Part shown: piece by piece, positions 14,363 to 21,245 of the stretch
How positions within the stretch are numbered: position 1 is the stretch's first letter
Layout of the letters: every line of letters starts with the position of its first letter
NCBI GenBank assembly: GCA_014730055.1
Contig: WJIV01000033.1
Coordinates: forward strand, 1 to 21,245
Direction: 5' to 3'
From: Candidatus Bathyarchaeota archaeon
Lineage (GTDB): Archaea > Thermoproteota > Bathyarchaeia > TCS64
Length of the DNA stretch: 21,245 nt
Notes under the pieces: model-generated
The model's database searches: none
Seen by the model: the letters and a program-made list of their open reading frames with translations, nothing else
Told to the model about the DNA's origin: nothing
Position numbers and translations under genes: made by a program

Positions 14363-14732
14363 TGATTTGTTAGAGCTGTTTTTATAAGGATTGAGAAGGC
14401 CAAGATCCAATTTTATTTGGATTGTAATTATAATCTCGCTTAAATCCCGAGGCTATTTTTTTACACTTATCGGAAGCATTTGTAGAATAAAAGATCGGGT
14501 GTTCAGGAATAGAAATAACAATTTATCAATTTTTTACAGTAGATTCAAGAATAGTGCAATTTCTGGCATGACAAGCTTCGTGATAGCGAGAAACGTACAG
14601 CTCCAGCTTTCACCTTTGACACTATAGCAGCTAGTTGGTGTTACCTCACAGCCTTGAACTTTGTGGAAAAGATGTTCCAGGCTATTAAAAAAATTGGTCT
14701 CATGAATATTATCGAGTAAATATAAAGGGTGC
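14363..14732. other. 370-bp intergenic region, no intact gene seen
   Basis: The stretch lies between two convergent genes. A plus-strand frame at 14391-14627 has a start and 78 codons, but its Arg/Ile/Phe/Asn-rich product looks random and it has no ribosome binding site. A second frame at its right end looks more protein-like (see the separate entry). No tRNA, C/D box or other RNA structure could be recognised. Confidence 0.5.
14561..14719 (+). pseudogene. possible 3' remnant of a protein gene
   Basis: This frame runs 52 codons to a TAA at 14717-14719 and reads like protein: FWHDKLRDSEKRTAPAF followed by IAASWCYLTALNFVEKMF and ending IGLMNIIE. Codon choice resembles the neighbouring genes. 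There is no start codon before an internal TTG or ATG, and the frame is closed upstream by TAG codons at 14552 and 14540. This would fit the tail of a decayed gene, perhaps a mobile element or recombinase, but I recognise no family and chance remains possible. Confidence 0.25.
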
Positions 14733-17288
14733 TCATCCGAGCAAAGTATTGAACAGGAGCTTGAATGTCCCGTGGGTCTGGCACCTATGCTGTGGACGGA
14801 TTCCTATCAGTACGGCGCTTCCCTCTCCCTTCTCGACCTCCATAGCAGCTATCTTGTCCGCTATGTACTCTTCGCCGATTAACCAACCTGACTCTAGGAT
14901 CTCTTTTTCAGGGTAGGTGGCTATCACGCTGTATTTGTGGTTGTCGGGGTTTGGCTTGATCTTGAAGGCTGGGCTGTGCCAGAATAATCCTAGAGCCTCC
15001 TCTGGCATACCATAAGCCACTGGATGTGTTGTATTAATATCTAAGTGAAGGGTAGAACCTGGGCAGAAGAAATCCTTGCTCGAGAGATCCTTCAGTACGT
15101 TATCTGCCTCAAGTTCCAAGGTCTCTATAGCGTAAATGCAGGACTCACCCATACAGACGAGCTTTCCTCCATTCTCCACGAACTCCTTCAATGCCTTTTT
15201 TCCTTCGTCACCTAGCCCGCTCTGGTACTCTGGTGGGAAGTTGGGCATTGGCCACCTTGGTTGGTTTTTCTCCCACCACTCCTTCAGTTCGTCTCCCCCG
15301 GTAATTATCGCGGGAGTATCATGAGGTATTATTATAACGTCATACTCGCTGTTCAGGTCTCCCCTTTTGATATCGTCGTCCATCATGGTCCTGTAAGGGA
15401 AGTTGTACTGCTCAAGGCAGAGTTTCGTCCATCCTTCATCCATGTTACCGCCCCAGTACCTCTGGTACATCCCTACCCTGAGTTGCTTAATGGGCTCCTT
15501 ATCTGCTTCCAGCTTCTGGAGTGCATGGAATACAACCCCCGTATCCTTGGCTACCTTCTTTAGGGTATCCTCGTGCCCGCTCTCCACCAGGAAGCATCCG
15601 GGGGGTAACTCGTATACCCCAGTATCAAGTGGTATAGTTATCCTCTCAACACCTATTCCCTTATCCAGCAGTATGTTCACCGCCTTATAGGCGAAGTTCT
15701 CCCTAGTATCAAGCAGGTATCCTAGGCTGCTCTCATCATCCACCTCTCCCTCGGCTGCCTCGTATTCCACAACCCTCTCCAACTCAATCTCGCTGAGCCA
15801 CTCAACCGGGTGAGCCTCCACTCCCATGAACTCCGCCATAGTATCGGTCGCAGTGTCATATGGTCTGTGGGGTGAGCCGTCGGGCTGCCTCGTGAAGCTG
15901 TCATCAGGGAAACGCGTCCTCCCTAGGAGGGTCTTGATGAGACCCATCTTCGGCTGTGCTAGAGGTATGACGTAGCTACCTTCCTCGTAGACCACCGCGT
16001 CGGCCATGAAGGAGTCCTTGGCCCTGTATATCTCGATGTTCTGTAGCATCAGTTTCTTTATCATGTACTCCATGGTCCCGAGGTCGTGCTGTATTCTAGG
16101 TATTACGAAGGCCGTGTACTGGTCATCGATGCCACGCTCTGTCTGCCTTTTTGCCTTCTGGTAAGCGTTCCATAGAACGGTCTCCTTGTTCCTGGCTATA
16201 TGGTCGAGTAGGGCCCAAGCGCTGATCTTCTGCTGCTCAACAATGTCCCTTAGCGTCCACCATCCTCCTTTCCATGGGTTAGGGAAGTTTGTCGTGGGCT
16301 TGTAGTGTGGGAGCATCCTAGTCCCTACGAGGCTCCTCTCGCTGGTCTCCTCTTTCAGTTGCTCGGGGTGCACGTAGAGGGGCGTTGCTAGTTTCGCTGA
16401 TGCGGATTCCGTAAGCATAGAGGGTATGTTGTGATAGATACCTATCCAGTGGAAGCCCAGATGAGCCCAGCCGCTGAAAATGGCGGCATTGACTATTCCC
16501 GACTTACCCTTCTCCTCCAGCTTATAGGCCATGTGGCTGCCGTACCACTGAAGCTCTCTCCAGACTAGAGGATCACCGTGGGGATGTATTGGATCGCTGT
16601 AAGGCGCTACATATAGGCGTGCACCGTAGCTGCCCATATGATGGTGGTCTTGGTAGGCTTGAGGTGGCCAATCGTGGAACATCAGTTGGGCCATGTACTG
16701 TGACTCGACTATATTGGTCATGAAGGCGTCACGGTTATTGTCGTGGCCGGTATATTTGTGGTAGAGGAAAGGTGTTGTAACTCCCTCATAGGGTGTATCT
16801 AGCCACTGGTTATACCAGTCCGTGACCATGATCTGACCATCAGGGTTGAAGCACGGAACCATTATGCTAATGACGTTATCACGTATCCGCTTTGTATCCT
16901 CATCCTCACCTGTTACCAGGTCATAAGCCAACTCTGGTGCCATCTGTGTTCCCCCGATCTCAGTGGCGTGTAGGCTCATGGACTGGATTACCACAGCCTT
17001 TCCTTCATCTATCAGGGGGCTGATCTCGTCTTTCTCGCTGTCTCCGGGGTCGACTAAATCCTTGTTGATCTCCTTTATTCTATCCAGGTTTCCAATGTTT
17101 TCCTCGCTTGAAATTATTACTACTAGGAAGGGGTAGCCCTCCGTGCTCTCACCCATCTCTATAACCTTTATCCTCGCTGACTCTTCCTCCAGCTTATGGA
17201 AATATTCAACGATCCTATCCCAGCGGGCTATCTTACGGTCCGCGCCCAGCTGGTGTCCAAAAAAGTCCTCAGGGGATATGACGCTCAT
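14733..17288 (-). CDS. M14-family zinc carboxypeptidase-like protein with C-terminal amidotransferase-like domain
   Basis: An 851-residue protein. The peptidase domain (about 1-320) shows the zinc ligands His107 and Glu110 in LHATEIGG and a His at 215-217 (YQDHHHMGSYG). NPDG (148-151) and HDNNRD with Arg186 match the substrate-binding motif, and Glu294 in MLTESAS is in the place of the catalytic Glu of carboxypeptidase A. These enzymes remove C-terminal residues from peptides or act on special amide bonds. A middle region (about 390-600) is followed by a class I glutamine amidotransferase-like domain at about 602-725 (RVGMYQRYWGG, YDVIIIPHDTP, FVENGGKLVCMGES). There is no signal peptide, so it acts in the cytoplasm. 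A leaderless promoter precedes the ATG; the dehydrogenase gene lies 61 bp upstream on the same strand. Confidence 0.88.
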   Translation of the reverse strand: MSVISPEDFFGHQLGADRKIARWDRIVEYFHKLEEESARIKVIEMGESTEGYPFLVVIISSEENIGNLDRIKEINKDLVDPGDSEKDEISPLIDEGKAVVIQSMSLHATEIGGTQMAPELAYDLVTGEDEDTKRIRDNVISIMVPCFNPDGQIMVTDWYNQWLDTPYEGVTTPFLYHKYTGHDNNRDAFMTNIVESQYMAQLMFHDWPPQAYQDHHHMGSYGARLYVAPYSDPIHPHGDPLVWRELQWYGSHMAYKLEEKGKSGIVNAAIFSGWAHLGFHWIGIYHNIPSMLTESASAKLATPLYVHPEQLKEETSERSLVGTRMLPHYKPTTNFPNPWKGGWWTLRDIVEQQKISAWALLDHIARNKETVLWNAYQKAKRQTERGIDDQYTAFVIPRIQHDLGTMEYMIKKLMLQNIEIYRAKDSFMADAVVYEEGSYVIPLAQPKMGLIKTLLGRTRFPDDSFTRQPDGSPHRPYDTATDTMAEFMGVEAHPVEWLSEIELERVVEYEAAEGEVDDESSLGYLLDTRENFAYKAVNILLDKGIGVERITIPLDTGVYELPPGCFLVESGHEDTLKKVAKDTGVVFHALQKLEADKEPIKQLRVGMYQRYWGGNMDEGWTKLCLEQYNFPYRTMMDDDIKRGDLNSEYDVIIIPHDTPAIITGGDELKEWWEKNQPRWPMPNFPPEYQSGLGDEGKKALKEFVENGGKLVCMGESCIYAIETLELEADNVLKDLSSKDFFCPGSTLHLDINTTHPVAYGMPEEALGLFWHSPAFKIKPNPDNHKYSVIATYPEKEILESGWLIGEEYIADKIAAMEVEKGEGSAVLIGIRPQHRCQTHGTFKLLFNTLLG

Positions 17289-17312
17289 GTTGTGTGTAAA
17301 AACACTGCAACT

Positions 17313-17322
17313 GTTTTAAAAC
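17313..17322 (-). promoter_or_regulatory. palindromic TATA-like box of the M14 gene
   Basis: GTTTTAAAAC is a perfect 10-bp palindrome centred about 29 nt before the ATG at 17288, so the transcript would start within a few bases of the ATG. The large peptidase gene therefore probably has its own promoter despite the same-strand gene upstream. Confidence 0.45.
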
Positions 17323-17349
17323 TATCATCTAAAGGTGGAAAAGATGAGT

Positions 17350-18477
17350 TCATCTCTCCCTGAGGATCTCGCTCTCTACTGCATCACCGAACTCATCGGT
17401 CTTGTTCTCACCACCAAGATCCGGTGTTCTGACCTCCGCCTTCTCTAGTACTCTATCAACAGCTGAATCAATTCCCTCCCATGCACTAAGCAGATCTTTA
17501 TCACCTCTTACTCTACCGAGCCAGTTCAGCATCATCCCCACGGAAAGTATCATGGATGTTGGGTTGGCTATCATACGGCCTGCTATATCAGGTGCAGATC
17601 CGTGGGTGGGCTCAGCGTAGCAGTGCTTATCCCCTGCGTTGATGCTACCAGCTAAGCCCATGCTCCCTTGGATGGCCCCCGACATATCGCTCATGATGTC
17701 GCCATACTGGTTAGGCATCACCGCTACATCATAATAATCGGGACGCATAATGGCCCAATAGCTCCATGCGTCGATCCACGCGTAATCTGTCTCAACATCT
17801 GGATATTTAGGCTCTAGTTCCTCAGTTATTGATTTAAATAGATTATCACCCTTGCATATCCCCCACTTCGCCGCACAGGTGAGACGCCTTATTCTATCAC
17901 GAGGAGCCCCGGGTCTTCCCTTGTAATCTCCTGATCTAGATAACTCGTAACCCATTCTAATGATCCTCTCGCAACCTTTCCGTGTCTGGATGTAGTTATC
18001 AACAGCAAGTTCCGTCTCCCCTCCACGAGATAAGCTCCCTCCTACCCGTACGTACATGTGCTCCGTGTTCTCCCTCAGGACGATGTAGTCTATATCCCCT
18101 GCCTCTCTACCTACTAACACGCTTTTCACACCGGGCCTTAGCCTGCATGGCCGGATGTTAGCGTAAACGTCCATTTCGAGTCGCTGGTTTATGGGAAGGT
18201 AAGGTCCAGGTAGCTTGTTCAGGTACTCGGGGAGCCCCACAGGGCCTTTAAACCAGCAGTCCACATCGAAGAGCAGGTCTCTCGTGACCTCTGGGTCCCA
18301 ACCCAATTTCATTTCATGATCTGCGTAATATTTGGCCCCGAAATCATGAGGGCCGAGGATCTCAAGTTCCAGGCCGTAAACCCGCTCCGTGGCCTCCAGT
18401 ATTTTTATCGCCTCAGGGACTATCTCATGGGCTATTCCATCTCCAACCAGTGCAAGTATACTGTAGCTTCTAGGCAA
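17350..18477 (-). CDS. isocitrate/isopropylmalate dehydrogenase family protein, specificity unclear
   Basis: A 375-residue beta-decarboxylating dehydrogenase, which oxidises a 2-hydroxyacid and releases CO2 with NAD(P). Family motifs seen are LVGDGIAHEIVPEA (residues 10-23), the substrate-binding Arg109 in YANIRP and Arg135 in LRENTEHMY, Lys204 in CAAKWGICKGDNLF, the metal-binding YGDIMSDMSG (258-267) and EPTHGSAPDIAG (289-300). RENTEHMY lies between the isocitrate type (RENSEDxY) and others, so isocitrate, 3-isopropylmalate, homoisocitrate or tartrate/malate remain possible. No leucine-pathway genes lie nearby. The TTG at 18477 places the first strand correctly; the nearest upstream ATG runs into a stop after one codon. 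A TATA-like box lies 34 nt upstream. The M14 gene follows on the same strand. Confidence 0.87.
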   Translation of the reverse strand: MPRSYSILALVGDGIAHEIVPEAIKILEATERVYGLELEILGPHDFGAKYYADHEMKLGWDPEVTRDLLFDVDCWFKGPVGLPEYLNKLPGPYLPINQRLEMDVYANIRPCRLRPGVKSVLVGREAGDIDYIVLRENTEHMYVRVGGSLSRGGETELAVDNYIQTRKGCERIIRMGYELSRSGDYKGRPGAPRDRIRRLTCAAKWGICKGDNLFKSITEELEPKYPDVETDYAWIDAWSYWAIMRPDYYDVAVMPNQYGDIMSDMSGAIQGSMGLAGSINAGDKHCYAEPTHGSAPDIAGRMIANPTSMILSVGMMLNWLGRVRGDKDLLSAWEGIDSAVDRVLEKAEVRTPDLGGENKTDEFGDAVESEILRER

Positions 18478-18506
18478 ATTAGATCATATCCTAGTACCTT
18501 TAATTT

Positions 18507-18516
18507 GTATAAAAAT
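18507..18516 (-). promoter_or_regulatory. TATA-like box of the dehydrogenase gene, in a divergent promoter region
   Basis: ATTTTTATAC on the minus strand is centred about 34 nt before the TTG at 18477. The same 119-bp region holds AATTATAAG (18572-18580), about 21 nt before the ATG of the divergent winged-helix gene, so the small regulator and the dehydrogenase are expressed back to back. Confidence 0.4.
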
Positions 18517-18596
18517 CAACGAGTATTATTATTCGTCGAATGCCGTATTTTCCTACGACAGTGATCGATACAATTATAAGAGTATAATAAAAGTTC

Positions 18597-18809
18597 ATGC
18601 CTCGAATAAGTATGGAGCATCTAAGAAAGATAACAAACATGGACAAGGTCACCCTTGCACTACTTTTGGAAGAAGGAAAAGCAAGGGTAGAGGACCTGCA
18701 GTTCCACCTGACTCTGACGAAATACCAGATCGTCGTCGCGTTGAGCCAGTTGGTGGCCAAGGGCTCGGTTATTTACGAGAACACAACTAGTACATACCGA
18801 TTGCTCTAG
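18597..18809 (+). CDS. small winged helix-turn-helix DNA-binding protein
   Basis: A 70-residue basic protein that fits a minimal winged helix: helix 1 (MDKVTLALLLEEG, residues 15-27), helix 2 (RVEDLQFHL, 30-38), recognition helix (TKYQIVVALSQLVAKG, 41-56) and a two-strand wing (SVIYENTTSTYRLL). It resembles the archaeal MarR/ArsR-like and DprA-type single-domain regulators. It has no visible sensor domain, so it probably acts as a dimer. It diverges from the dehydrogenase over 119 bp, which makes that gene a likely target. A TATA-like box is near 18572-18580; no ribosome binding site, so leaderless. Confidence 0.7.
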   Translation: MPRISMEHLRKITNMDKVTLALLLEEGKARVEDLQFHLTLTKYQIVVALSQLVAKGSVIYENTTSTYRLL

Positions 18810-18870
18810 ATTATTTTCCTTTAAAAACACGTTTTTGATTATATTTTTGTAGCGCCTTTATCCTATAGGT

Positions 18871-19263
18871 GTGTACATGGTTTCCACGGAGGAGAAGGGA
18901 AGTGTCTGTCTGGAACACGGATGCAGCCTTTGCTGCCTGGATACCAGAATGCCACTGACAAAGCATGACATAGGGAGACTCCGAGACCTTGGATACAAAC
19001 CAAAAGACTTTGTCACTCTGGTAGGTGGAGAGAAGCGTTTGAGAAATGTAAAAGGGAAATGCTTTTTCCTTAAGGATGGTCGATGTAAGATATACCGTAA
19101 TAGACCAGAGGGTTGTAGAATATATCCATTAATTTACTACACGGAGAGCAAAAAGGCGGAGATAGACCCAGATTGTCCCCACAATCAACTATTCCAGTTG
19201 AAAGACGAAGACATCAAAGAGCTGAAGAGGATAATCAGGACTATCGAAAAGGAAAAGTCTTGA
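18871..19263 (+). CDS. YkgJ-family cysteine cluster protein
   Basis: A 130-residue protein with the UPF0153/YkgJ cysteine pattern: Cys13, Cys18, Cys21 and Cys22 (CLEHGCSLCC), then GKCFFLKDGRCKIY (62-75) with Cys64 and Cys72, Cys82 in RPEGCRIYPL, and Cys102 in DPDCPH. The family is predicted to bind zinc or an iron-sulfur cluster, and its role is unknown. The C-terminus is a charged helix. The frame opens at GTG 18871, but AGGTG (18867-18871) lies five bases before ATG 18877, which is the likelier start. It is 61 bp after the winged-helix gene on the same strand. Confidence 0.85.
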   Translation: MYMVSTEEKGSVCLEHGCSLCCLDTRMPLTKHDIGRLRDLGYKPKDFVTLVGGEKRLRNVKGKCFFLKDGRCKIYRNRPEGCRIYPLIYYTESKKAEIDPDCPHNQLFQLKDEDIKELKRIIRTIEKEKS

Positions 19264-19344
19264 ATCATTCCCTATAAGCATTTACAAGAGAAACTTCTTA
19301 CGGTATAGAAATCTATAGAACTCTTCATCTGTATGATACATATT

Positions 19345-19349
19345 GTGAT
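19345..19349 (+). promoter_or_regulatory. GTGAT ribosome binding site of the threonine synthase-like gene
   Basis: GTGAT lies five bases before ATG 19355 and overlaps the first base of the alternative TTG start at 19349, so it favours ATG 19355, from which the protein begins MKLICQKC. Confidence 0.5.
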
Positions 19350-20455
19350 TGAGAATGAAGTTAATCTGCCAAAAGTGTGATAGGTCTTACTCCCATGATG
19401 CCGCAGTCTGGAGATGTGAGTGTGGGGGAATGCTTGATGTCGAGTTCACGTCCCAGTTCCCAAAGGAGTCCATAAAGGAAAGAGGCAGGAATCTTTGGAG
19501 GTATAGGGAGGCCATTCCTGTTCTATATGAGGAGAATATAGTCTCATTCAATGAGGGGTACACTCCAATGGTGCAGGAGAGGATAAGCAGGAAGGACGTC
19601 CGACTAAAACTGGAGTACCTATTCCCGAGCGGGAGCTACAAAGACCGGGGCGCAACAGTTATGATCAGCAAAGCCAAAGAACAAAGAGTAGAGCTACTGG
19701 TCGAGGATAGCAGCGGTAATGCGGGCTCAGCCGTGGCAGCTTACTGCGCGAAGGCAGGGATAAAGTGCGACATCTACGTTCCTTCCTATGCCAGCCGGGG
19801 AAAACTCACTCAGATAAAGCTCTACGGGGCAGATCTCCATGAAGTACCGGGAACAAGGGAGGACACTGCCGACGCAGCCATGGATGCAGCTGATCAAACT
19901 TTCTACGGCAGCCATGTCTGGAACCCCTACTTCCTACAAGGGACAAAAACCTTCGCCTTCGAGACAATTGAGCAACTGGACTGGGACATTCCAGATACTA
20001 TAATAATGCCCCTTGGACACGGTGGCTTGCTATTAGGGACCTTCATCGGCCTCGAGGAACTGCTTAACGCTGGGATAATAGATAATTTCCCTAGGCTTAT
20101 AGGAGTCCAATCCGATGCCTGTGCACCATTAGCGGAAGCATTTCAAAAGGGACTCGATGACTTCGCTAAGATAGAGAAACGTGAGACAATAGCTGAGGGT
20201 GTGACCATAAGCAACCCCTTGAGGGCACCCCAAATCTTGGATGCAGTCAGGAGAACTGATGGTGAGATAATATCCGTATCCGAGGAAGAGATAAAAAATA
20301 CCTTAAAAGAGACACTGAGAATGGGGTTCTACATAGAACCAACATCAGCCACCGCAGTAGCGGCTATAAAAGACTACGCACATGGAATCACAATAGTTCC
20401 ATTGACAGGTCATGGGCTAAAAGCCTCAAATACCCTCGGTAAAATATTTCTGTAA
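19349..20455 (+). CDS. thrC: threonine synthase family PLP enzyme
   Basis: A 368-residue fold-type II PLP enzyme. The N-terminus is a small zinc ribbon (Cys7, Cys10, Cys23, Cys25), as in many archaeal threonine synthases. The PLP lysine is Lys98 in PSGSYKDRGA, the cofactor phosphate and ring are held by SSGNAGSA (121-128), and NPYFLQGTKT and GHGGLLLG are typical of the family. The expected reaction is O-phospho-L-homoserine to L-threonine. No other threonine-pathway gene lies in the window, and close relatives include cysteate synthase, so the assignment is to family with threonine synthase the best guess. TTG 19349 and ATG 19355 are both possible; the latter has the better ribosome binding site. 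Confidence 0.87.
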   Translation: MRMKLICQKCDRSYSHDAAVWRCECGGMLDVEFTSQFPKESIKERGRNLWRYREAIPVLYEENIVSFNEGYTPMVQERISRKDVRLKLEYLFPSGSYKDRGATVMISKAKEQRVELLVEDSSGNAGSAVAAYCAKAGIKCDIYVPSYASRGKLTQIKLYGADLHEVPGTREDTADAAMDAADQTFYGSHVWNPYFLQGTKTFAFETIEQLDWDIPDTIIMPLGHGGLLLGTFIGLEELLNAGIIDNFPRLIGVQSDACAPLAEAFQKGLDDFAKIEKRETIAEGVTISNPLRAPQILDAVRRTDGEIISVSEEEIKNTLKETLRMGFYIEPTSATAVAAIKDYAHGITIVPLTGHGLKASNTLGKIFL

Positions 20456-20675
20456 AAAGTTCATAACCTCATATAGAATCCAGGAAAAATATCAGAGAAC
20501 ATTAAAGAACAAAAAGAGTTGTGTTGTAGGGTATAGGTCACTTGAAAATAAAATTATTCTAATTAAGAGTAACCAGAAAATTACTTAATTCAAGGTATTC
20601 CTTAGATAGAAATATTAAATATATGAAAAATACTATCTTTTAGATAAAAAATATTGTTTATACAAAAAGCTGTGA
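20456..20675. terminator. A/T-rich convergent 3' region with T-runs for both strands
   Basis: The region between the threonine synthase-like gene and TFB has no gene. On the minus strand, downstream of TFB, T5 (20664-20668) and T6 (20646-20651) stretches fit archaeal intrinsic termination, which needs a T-run but no hairpin. TATCT-TTT-AGATA (20634-20646) is a weak 5-bp inverted repeat beside them. No RNA gene was seen. Confidence 0.4.
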
Positions 20676-21245
20676 TCAGTTCAACTTGGAGATCGGGTTA
20701 ACAGATTCAGGTGTAGGCATATCATCGATAGCCTCTTTGAGTCCCTTGTAACGGTTCCTGAGTGTAACCTCTGTCGTACCGGCCGCCTCAGCTATTTCCC
20801 TTTGTACCCGTCTGTCATCGTTTTTCTGACAAGCCATGTACAGAGCAGCAGCTGCTAGACCACGTGGATCCTTGCCCATTAGTTCCTTTGCCTCGTCGCC
20901 CTTCCTTAAGATCTCTACAGCAAGTCTCTCAGTGCCTTGCTTAACCTTGAGCTTTGAGGCGATGCTGGGCACGAATTTGAAAGGCCCATCCACCGGAGGC
21001 TTAAGGTTTAATTCCCTGAGCATAAGACGGTAGGTCATAGCCACCTCGCTGTGCTCGCGAGTACTGAGCTTACTGACCCTCTTTAGGGGTCTGGGTACCT
21101 TCTCTAGTCTGCATGCAGCGTAAATTGAGGCTGCAACAAAAGCGTCTATACTTCTTCCTCTAATGAGGTCTTCCTTTAGACACTTCCTGTATATGAGCGC
21201 TGCCTCCTCTTTTACGTTCTTGGGGAGGTGAAGCTCGGTTACCAT
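20676..21245 (-). CDS. tfb: transcription initiation factor B, C-terminal part (cut by window edge)
   Basis: The last 189 residues of an archaeal TFB/TFIIB. Both cyclin repeats are visible: the first with LIRGRSIDAFVAASIYAACR (about residues 27-46), the second with LMGKDPRGLAAAALYMACQ (122-140). The C-terminal helix-turn-helix that contacts the BRE is AAGTTEVTLRNRYKGL (154-169). The frame is open to the window edge; the methionine there falls inside the RMVTELHLP-type start of repeat 1, so it is internal. The N-terminal zinc ribbon and B-reader, about 100 residues, lie outside. TFB bridges TBP on the TATA box to RNA polymerase and marks this DNA as archaeal. The C-terminus is a short unstructured tail (MPTPESVNPISKLN). 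Confidence 0.95.
   Translation of the reverse strand: MVTELHLPKNVKEEAALIYRKCLKEDLIRGRSIDAFVAASIYAACRLEKVPRPLKRVSKLSTREHSEVAMTYRLMLRELNLKPPVDGPFKFVPSIASKLKVKQGTERLAVEILRKGDEAKELMGKDPRGLAAAALYMACQKNDDRRVQREIAEAAGTTEVTLRNRYKGLKEAIDDMPTPESVNPISKLN

Noticed and set aside
14391..14627. 78-codon plus-strand frame starting MRRPRSNF
   Set aside because: Low-complexity, Arg/Ile/Phe/Asn-rich product, no ribosome binding site, and it conflicts with the more protein-like frame at 14561-14719.
15136..15690. Several 60-100 codon plus-strand frames inside the M14 gene
   Set aside because: Serine/proline-rich antisense frames of a strongly coding gene, with no starts or sites of their own.
19303..19319. Direct repeat TATAGAA..TATAGAA before the threonine synthase-like gene
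   Set aside because: Two 7-bp A/T-rich units ten bases apart are expected by chance in this composition.

Overview
This window reads as chromosomal DNA of an uncultured or little-studied archaeon. The strongest sign is the right edge, which carries the two cyclin repeats and the DNA-binding helix of an archaeal transcription factor B. Many genes have A/T-rich TATA-like boxes about 25-35 nt before their starts and no ribosome binding site, as in leaderless archaeal transcription. Operon-internal genes instead carry AGGAGG or GGTGAT sites that match the archaeal 16S 3' end. Codon use is rich in ATA, AGA and AGG. The lineage cannot be fixed from this sequence alone; a TACK, Asgard or Thermoplasmata-type genome would all fit.

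Layout from left to right. The first 63 bases probably hold the start of a leftward gene cut by the edge. Next come two tandem rightward MFS transporters (161-1450, 1527-2801), a leftward SAM methyltransferase (2935-3729), a rightward aldo/keto reductase (3907-4725) and a third MFS protein of another subfamily (4796-5992). A leftward block follows, read from right to left: two more tandem MFS transporters (11034-9709 and 9636-8308), a D-2-hydroxyacid dehydrogenase, a polyprenol/diacylglycerol-kinase-like membrane protein, and a thymidylate-kinase-like protein that appears to start at CTG. Divergent to this block is the two-gene iron-sulfur L-serine dehydratase operon (11166-12721), which converges on a small Cys-rich TIGR04076-type protein.

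The right half holds a cytoplasmic class A beta-lactamase-fold protein (13079-13960), a 66-residue coiled-coil protein (14162-14362), a 370-bp stretch with a possible gene remnant, an 851-residue M14 zinc carboxypeptidase-like protein with a C-terminal amidotransferase-like domain, and an isocitrate/isopropylmalate-type dehydrogenase. After these come a small winged-helix protein, a YkgJ-type cysteine-cluster protein, a threonine synthase family protein and the partial TFB.

The window suggests a peptide- and amino-acid-using heterotroph: peptidase, serine dehydratase, hydroxyacid and beta-decarboxylating dehydrogenases, threonine synthase family enzyme and five MFS exporters or importers. No CRISPR array, insertion sequence, rRNA or tRNA was found. 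The most unusual points are the apparent CUG start of the kinase gene, directly abutting the UGA of the gene before it with AGGAGG seven bases upstream, and the two palindromes in the promoter region shared by the serine dehydratase operon and a divergent MFS gene.
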